Below are positions 58,998 through 64,000 of a stretch of 64,000 bases of DNA, one piece after another; within the stretch, counting starts at the first letter, position 1, and every line of letters begins with the position of its first letter. The notes beneath the pieces were generated by a model. The model was not told the DNA's origin and searched no databases. It worked only from the letters and a program-made list of their open reading frames with translations. Both the position numbers and the translations under genes were made by a program. This DNA is from Ailanthus altissimus (lineage: Eukaryota > Streptophyta > Magnoliopsida > Sapindales > Simaroubaceae): the NCBI GenBank assembly GCA_946807835.1, contig OX327699.1:5635001-5699000 (forward strand). Direction: 5' to 3'.

Positions 58998-59805
58998 TGT
59001 TGACCTAGACTTCTTTTAAAGATTTTAATGATTCTAAATAATAGAGAATAATAATGTTTATGGACTAAAAAATAAAGTTTTGAAAGTTATAGGAAATGGA
59101 TCAAAATGTAAAAGTTTAAAACTTTGGTCACTGTAGCACGGTCTTATAGTAACGGCTAGTCACTGTGTTAACAGTTATAATGGTCAAATCATTGTATTTT
59201 AACTGTAGCAATGGGAAAAATACTATAGTAATGACTAAAAAAGGCTAGTTTCTCTATCTTTATAAATACAAGCTTCATTCAAGCTTAACTAGAATATGAA
59301 AGAACTTTATAATGTTTATATGATTTGAAAAGAAAAGAAACACCCTTATTTGTGTTAGAATTGTTGTATATACACTTTAAAAGAGTTTAAATTGTAAGTG
59401 TTTGATTAAACCTAAAATTAATTTTTGTAAGGGTCTAGTTGGTACCCAATAAAGCCAACAAATTGTGAGGGTTTGATTATTACCTAAAAAACTAATTAGG
59501 ATGTGATTGGTATATGGGAAAGCTAATGTGTAAAGGTTTGATTAACATATAAGAAGTTAATCAAAGGGTCTTAGAAAATAAATTGAACGAGTGGAATTCT
59601 CAAGCACGGTTAGCTTCGAGGCGTGGACATAAGCCGAGATAAGGGCTAAACTACATAAACTGTTAGCTTTCTCTTTCCCTACTTTCTTATTTACTGTATT
59701 TACTTGTGCTTTAATTTATTTATATTATTGGTAAATACATTATTTTTTAAATACTCAATTCACCCCTCTTTTAGAGTGTTATTCTTAAACCCTTTTAAAC
59801 TTTCA
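58998..59805 (+). repeat. Gag-only element 3' LTR
   Basis: Partner of 53882-54717; TG...CA ends intact (TGTTGACC ... ACTTTCA). It is directly preceded by the polypurine tract at 58983-58997. Confidence 0.9.
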
Positions 59806-59810
59806 ATATG

Positions 59811-60370
59811 AAATCTTGCATGCAATCTTTTCATGGAGTTCTTCAAGCTCGGGTTGCCAATATTTGTAGAACTTACAATCAGCTATTGAGCAGCAAAAAT
59901 AAGCTTGTTGTGAGTCTGTGAAAATTTTAGAGTTGCTTTGGCATTACAAATGTAATTCCAATTCTTGAATCTTATTAGCCCCCCATTGATAGTTAAATTC
60001 TGATATGAAGTTATGCTTGATTGATCTTTATACCTTTTTTCCATAATTGTTTCCTAAACAAAAATTATAAGAACAATTTATAGAATCAGCTTTATGAATA
60101 ATAGTAGGTATTTTTTGGCCTTTTAAATACCTGACAATGGTCATAATATAATAATCATATTGTTTTAGCTTTGGTTCAACTTTAAAATTTGTTTTAAGGG
60201 CAATTTCAAAATTGTATATTCAGTTAGGGGTAAAATTGGCTTAAAAGATATAAGTTCCCTCCATATTTTAACATCGAAATCACTTTTATTATTATTTTAT
60301 TTGAACCATGACGTTATTGAGTGCACAACACCTACTTTGACTCACGTGCACTAACAAATAGAGGTATAAT
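59811..60370 (+). other. MULE 3' non-coding part, right of insertion
   Basis: Continuation of the MULE after the inserted LTR element, up to its right terminal repeat. No gene seen. Confidence 0.5.
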
Positions 60371-60552
60371 GGTAATTGCCCTTTTAAAAGTGGGCAAACC
60401 GTGAAATCAAACGTCAATTATTAACAACAAGAGGTGTATTTATGTATTTTTCAAATTAAGATGAGTAAACTGTCACTTTCGAGAAACTTCAAAGTTTAAT
60501 TGTTCTTTCTAAATTTTTTAAATTACATAATATTCAAGACAAAGGCAAATAA

Positions 60553-60565
60553 GACTCTGATACCA
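60553..60565 (-). promoter_or_regulatory. Copia C primer-binding site
   Basis: The minus strand reads TGGTATCAGAGTC, the initiator tRNA-Met complement, 5 bp inside the 5' LTR. It is separated from gag by the whole MULE insertion. Confidence 0.85.
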
Positions 60566-60570
60566 ACTAT

Positions 60571-60982
60571 TGACATTTAAATACGATCTAAACATACTTC
60601 AATAATGTTAAATAGCATATATATCAAATGCCAAAATAAAAAACAAATAAAAACATATTTCTTGATATTGGTATCTTTCACAATCTGGTTTTGGGGTTTT
60701 AATAAATTAAGGTTCTTCTAAATTTAATACAATCTCTTTTGATAGTGTATATGGGGCTGAAAAGAAATTGTTGGCCTAGAAACCTAGCCAAGAGAATGAT
60801 CTGAATCTATAGGCTATATCCATTACAAATGTCATTGAATGTGTTTTTGATAAGGGCAGTTTGTTAGATCATGGGCAGTTTTTCTGAAAAAAAATTGTTA
60901 TAGAAATGTGTACAATGCTTCTAGAATGATAGAAAATCATAGGTTACATTCAAACCAGAAATTGGGTGAAAAAAGTCTAACA
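60571..60982 (-). repeat. Copia C 5' LTR
   Basis: Partner of 40621-41039, lying almost 20 kb away on the far side of the nested insertions. Plus-strand ends are TGACATTTAAATACG and AAAAAGTCTAACA, i.e. TG...CA on the minus strand. Confidence 0.9.
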
Positions 60983-61502
60983 ATGGAAGCATCTACTCTT
61001 TGAGCTCCGGATTCGTACATACACTGTAAAAAAGTACATTCTCAGAGTAGACTCCAATCCAATCACTTTATCCCTACTCTTGCTTCTACTGCACAAACAG
61101 GTCAATTAGGAAACCGGGGTCACAATTACAAAATGACAACATGAGCCATGAAGCTACATCATGAATGCATGCTGAAGTTTTAAATAAAGGAGAAAAGAGA
61201 AAGGAACAGAGGAAAAATGAGTACTGAATAGACACCGTCACTTAATAAAGACGGACAAAGCATGGTCGTGATCATCATTAGTGGAGAGAGAACTTAAAAG
61301 TTCTATGACCCAATGAAAAGGCAATATTTCGGCATGCATTGAACTTTTCCATTTTACTAATTGTCTCAACTTTGCTCCTGTTAATCTTTGTTTTTAAATT
61401 TTGTCAAATTTGACAGCAGTCAAAAAAGCATCATAGATTGAATATCATCTTTCAATCCACACATAATACTGTAGTTAACAAAAAACATAAGGTGCCCAAG
61501 TT
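60983..61502. other. Intergenic flank right of copia C
   Basis: From here to the window end base composition is less AT-rich and I see no further transposon. Part may be the 3'UTR of the minus-strand gene that ends at 61503. Confidence 0.5.
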
Positions 61503-61814
61503 TTATTTGCATAGAAGGAAAAACAGTACAGCGAGAGCAGTTGAATTTATCATCTTAGCATTCATTTGTATGTAGCAAAGGCAAGCGCAGGGGCAGCTAT
61601 AAACAGCGCACGTGCTACACGCAATGCCCTTTGAAGAAACTAACATCCTCGCCTGCAGTCCTTCAACCCGAGCTTCAATCCTTGCTACAAGTTCCTCCAA
61701 AATTTCCAACCTAGTTTCCCACACTGCTATAGGGTCATTTTCATTTTTGGTTCTTGCAGCATTGTCTTCACCTTGGGGTGAATCATCCTCTTCCCCTGGC
61801 TGATAGTAACACAT
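61503..61814 (-). CDS. Small uncharacterised coiled-coil, Cys-rich protein
   Basis: I do not recognise this gene. From the ATG at 61814 it gives 103 residues: an acidic start (MCYYQPGEEDDSPQGED), an amphipathic heptad-like helix (about 35-65; ETRLEILEELVARIEARVE), a Cys-rich stretch (GIACSTCAVYSCPCACLC, about 70-87) and a hydrophobic tail (STALAVLFFLLCK) that could be a membrane anchor. A good acceptor (TTTTGCAG, ending at 61832) precedes the ATG by 17 bases, so the coding exon is probably exon 2 of a spliced transcript whose exon 1 ends at 63054. The frame is also open a few codons into the intron, so a longer product from other exons is possible. Evidence for coding is the helix pattern and the splice site only. 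Confidence 0.5.
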   Translation of the reverse strand: MCYYQPGEEDDSPQGEDNAARTKNENDPIAVWETRLEILEELVARIEARVEGLQARMLVSSKGIACSTCAVYSCPCACLCYIQMNAKMINSTALAVLFFLLCK

Positions 61815-61832
61815 TTTCAATTGATGAAGCTC

Positions 61833-63053
61833 TGCAAAAGGCAACAATTTTATAAAGTTACAGTCCCTTCAGTATGTCTATAATTTAGTTAATCCCAGCT
61901 TATACATGGCAACATTTTCATCTTATCAATGTTCTAATTCCAATCAATACATATAATCTCTCATAATTCTGCCACACCAAATTATGATTAGAAGAAATGT
62001 ACAATCAAATTCAATAAAAACATTAATTTTCTCCAGTAATGCCATAAATGAACAAACGAATATACATGTTTGCACACATAAAGGTGCAAATATATAACTG
62101 CGTCGCGTGGGTGCACGGATATGTGGGTGCGTGGGTGTGTTAGCCTTATTTTTTCTCGGAAGTAATTTATAAGTGGACAGAATATAAGAATTATTCCGAA
62201 TCCATCATGATCTTTCTGTCTATATGTGGATAAAGAAGGAAAGGAATGCGAAACATCTGTATTAATAATAATAAAAATAATTAGAAGTATTTGTGTACTA
62301 TCTCTTCTTGAACCCACTTTCTTCCTCAACCAAACAAAAAAATGAAATCACAACTGATAAGCTCGCTTTCTCTTCCCTTTAATAGCTTCCTCTCCATAAT
62401 TCCCTTCTACCAAAGGGTCAAAACTTCGTAGATCAAACCATATACAAAAGAGTACAATACTCCAGCTAGCCAAACACTACTTAATTTAACTGGATCACTA
62501 TAGCCAGTTAAAATCTTCAGCTGATTATTTCAAGTTGATTCCATTTAAAAAAGCTTCAAGGACTATAAAGTAACAAATGACCATGTTATGTTGCGGCTAT
62601 GTTCAAGCCAATATGAAAATAAATGTCAGCTGAATCTCAACAGGACAAGTGAGTAACCCTACGGAACACAAAATAATTATCACCCTACTTTACCTGTTCA
62701 TTCTATCTGTCGCAAACAAAAATTTCATTTGTGACATAGCTCAATGTACCAACTGTTCATCAGAGAAAATTTTGGGTCCTGGCAGTATCCTTTAAAAAAA
62801 ACACTGAAGATAAATAAATAAACAAAAAGAACAAAGGAAATTACATAATACAGAACAAGAGAGTACATATTTTTAGTTTGGTGGGACATTATGATATTTT
62901 GAAAATTGAAAGAGAAAACTTAGGCAAACAAAATGGACCGCAGTTAAAAATTATGAAACAAGCTCAAGGATTTGATTATTCTCTTTACTGACCGGCAAAA
63001 TTTACTTTAATTTGAATCTGAGAAAAGAAAGAATAAGAAAAATTGAAGCATAC
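61833..63053 (-). other. Possible intron of the minus-strand gene
   Basis: GT...AG on the minus strand, T-rich before the acceptor. Open stretches inside (61988-62329) have no protein-like features. Confidence 0.35.
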
Positions 63054-63240
63054 CGTAAACTTAAAGCAAGAACAGGCACAAGTGAAAACTTTTGTGTTCC
63101 CTTGAGCCTCAATTCCCCATTAGCCTCGGGTTTTGATGGATTTTTGCTGAAGTGACGGCCATCAAAACCTCAAGACTGAAGAATAGAGCTTCAGGGAGTG
63201 AGCGGTGTGCATTGGCTGAAGTCAGTCAGGGAATGAGCCT
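63054..63240 (-). other. Possible 5' non-coding exon of the small minus-strand gene
   Basis: On the minus strand a plausible donor (TTTACG|GTATGC) lies at 63053-63054. The upstream sequence has two short upstream reading frames (MAVTSAKIHQNPRLMGN-stop and MHTAHSLKLYSSVLRF-stop) that would lie in the leader. The intron to 61832 would be about 1.2 kb. The assignment is inferred from splice signals alone. Confidence 0.35.
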
Positions 63241-63741
63241 CCCACGTCAGATGGAACCACAGTTGATTATATGACGTGTCAAAATCTTAGTGGATGTTTG
63301 TCTACTTAACTGACACTTTTCAGTGCAAGAACTTTCCATTTCTATGAGTTGGCCGAACCCCATTGGCCCATTTGGCTCATGCAAGTCTACTTCCCGCCAA
63401 GAACAGTTTAAGCAAGAAGTAAAGAAAGCAATCAAATGGGTAAAATGTGAAAGTTGAAAAGTGTTTTCATTTTTGAAAAGTGTTTTCATTTTACTTTCAT
63501 CCTTTTTTCTTTTTATTGGAGAAAGCAAAGAGCGAGAGAAAGAAGATTTAATGAAAAAAGATACTTTATTTTGCATAGCAAAAATCCAAAATGCCGGCCA
63601 AGGACGGCATTTCTCGACACCATCTTCTTCTCCACCAAATGTTCACTTCTCCTGTCTCATTTCTTTTTCTTTGTACTGTCTTATTCTTTTATGCAATCAA
63701 GCATCAGTAGAAAATTGAAACTTGATTAGACCCACCAAGCC
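63241..63741 (+). promoter_or_regulatory. Divergent promoter and 5' leader
   Basis: This stretch lies between the putative minus-strand exon 1 and the plus-strand start codon. It contains a tandem GTGTTTTCATTTT word (63460-63490) and pyrimidine-rich stretches typical of leaders. If both genes are real they share a bidirectional promoter of about 0.3 kb. Confidence 0.4.
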
Positions 63742-64000
63742 ATGGGATGTGTACAAGCCAAGAGTTCAAAGAACTCACCCACTAGAGGCTTGGAGAAGTT
63801 GAAAATGGAAAATGGGTATGTGGGAAAAGCAGGGATGGATGCTCATAGAAGGTCCACGGGTCAGAGATATAATGGGAGGGAAATGGGTCGGATTCAAAAA
63901 TCCGAATTGCAAATGAATTTTAATGTTACTTATGGAACTGGGAGTGAAGAGAAGTATAGTGAGGGACTAACAGAAAGAGACATCGGCAGCGGCGTTGATG
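63742..64000 (+). CDS. N-myristoylated-type protein, 5' exon (partial), possible Ser/Thr kinase
   Basis: The ATG at 63742 opens a frame of 86 codons that runs off the window without a stop. It starts MGCVQAKSSKNSPTRG: Gly2 followed by Cys3 is the N-myristoylation/palmitoylation pattern that targets proteins to the plasma membrane. The rest is polar and basic, with no domain (KMENGYVGKAGMD, RYNGREMGRIQKSE). Plant CDK-like Ser/Thr kinases of the At1g54610/IBS1 group start MGCV followed by a similar low-complexity region before the kinase domain, so that is my best guess, but other MGC proteins (calcium-binding or LRR receptor-associated) would look the same. The ATG context (AGCCATGG) is strong. 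The rest of the gene lies beyond the window. Confidence 0.6.
   Translation, partial: MGCVQAKSSKNSPTRGLEKLKMENGYVGKAGMDAHRRSTGQRYNGREMGRIQKSELQMNFNVTYGTGSEEKYSEGLTERDIGSGVD

Larger units (their letters stand above)
53882..59805 (+). mobile_element. Gag-only copia-type LTR element (TR-GAG-like)
   Basis: LTRs 53882-54717 and 58998-59805 (TGTTACCC... / TGTTGACC..., ending TTTTA / TTTCA) are flanked by ATATG on both sides (53877-53881 and 59806-59810), a perfect target duplication. A tRNA-iMet primer-binding site follows the 5' LTR and a polypurine tract (AAAAAAGAGGGAGAT) precedes the 3' LTR. The only coding content is a SIRE/Tork-like gag; no protease, integrase, RT or RNase H is present or would fit. 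Without its inserted solo LTR it is about 3.7 kb. It sits within the MULE. Confidence 0.88.
49530..60509 (+). mobile_element. Mutator-like element (MuDR type) with transposase
   Basis: Inverted terminal repeats of more than 100 bp: the left (49530-49660) reads TCTCAAAAGTGATAGTTTAC and TTGAAAATACACTAATACAC; the right, reverse-complemented (60370-60509), reads TCTCGAAAGTGACAGTTTAC and TTGAAAAATACATAAATACA. Flanks TAAAATTTT (49521-49529) and TAAATTTTT (60510-60518) are a 9 bp target duplication with one mismatch. Inside is a decayed MULE transposase (50400-53300). The right half is split by a gag-only LTR element (53882-59805); without it the MULE is about 5 kb. Confidence 0.85.
40621..60982 (-). 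mobile_element. Copia C: Ty1/copia element swollen to 20 kb by nested insertions
   Basis: LTRs at 40621-41039 and 60571-60982 match closely. On the minus strand a polypurine tract (AAGTGGGAGAA) abuts the 3' LTR and a tRNA-iMet primer-binding site abuts the 5' LTR. Gag knuckle, protease, integrase, RT and RNase H occur in copia order between 48130 and 41583. About 2.8 kb (solo LTR, 42629-45453) and about 11 kb (MULE, 49530-60509) are later insertions, leaving an original element of about 6.5 kb. All frames have stops. Confidence 0.92.

Noticed and set aside
61612..61803. Plus-strand open frame opposite the small minus-strand gene
   Set aside because: It is the reverse of the coiled-coil coding stretch; the minus strand has the splice acceptor and the better heptad pattern.
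63247..63576. Open frames on both strands near 63247-63729
   Set aside because: They lie in the probable promoter and leader of the gene starting at 63742, show no protein-like pattern and overlap one another.

Overview
This window reads as nuclear DNA from a eudicot plant, probably a rosid, though I cannot name the species. It is AT-rich and gene-poor. It holds one complete nuclear gene for a chloroplast protein with a chlorophyll-binding helix (OHP2), an incomplete gene at the right edge, a small unrecognised gene next to it, and roughly 50 kb of nested, mostly decayed transposable elements. I see no bacterial features, no CRISPR array and no rRNA or functional tRNA gene.

Layout. (1) 266-8263: an old Ty1/copia element on the minus strand (copia A). 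Its 3' pol/LTR part is tandemly duplicated, and it carries a LINE 3' fragment (1482-1922) and a Mutator-like non-autonomous element (4225-5588). (2) 8264-10554 and 17273-18800: degenerate repeat sequence split by a Ty3/gypsy (Athila-like) deletion derivative (10555-17272) that keeps two LTRs and only a gag fragment; its 5' LTR is itself broken by another LTR. (3) 19417-19647: a tRNA-derived SINE with target duplications. (4) 22209-23238: a hAT-like element containing five tandem tRNA-like units of about 134 bp. (5) 23635-26170: a copia protease/integrase fragment (copia E) cut by a gypsy solo LTR with a perfect target duplication. (6) 26943-29581: OHP2, two exons. (7) 30200-40303: copia D, minus strand, with one LTR inserted in pol and another in its 5' LTR. 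(8) 40621-60982: copia C, minus strand, holding a solo LTR inside its RT gene and, in its leader, a four-level nest: copia C contains an autonomous-type MULE, which contains a gag-only LTR element, which contains a solo LTR. (9) 61503-64000: a small minus-strand gene and a divergent plus-strand gene starting at 63742 with an MGC (N-myristoylation) start, cut off by the window end.

How the parts relate. The genes at 26.9-29.6 kb and 61.5-64 kb are islands; the DNA between them grew mainly by retrotransposon insertion. Target-site duplications and interrupted reading frames let the order of insertion be read directly. Besides transposition, local direct tandem duplication (about 48 bp to about 1.7 kb) recurs across the window in elements and in the OHP2 intron. 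Boundaries come from reading repeats by eye; no alignment score or divergence was computed.
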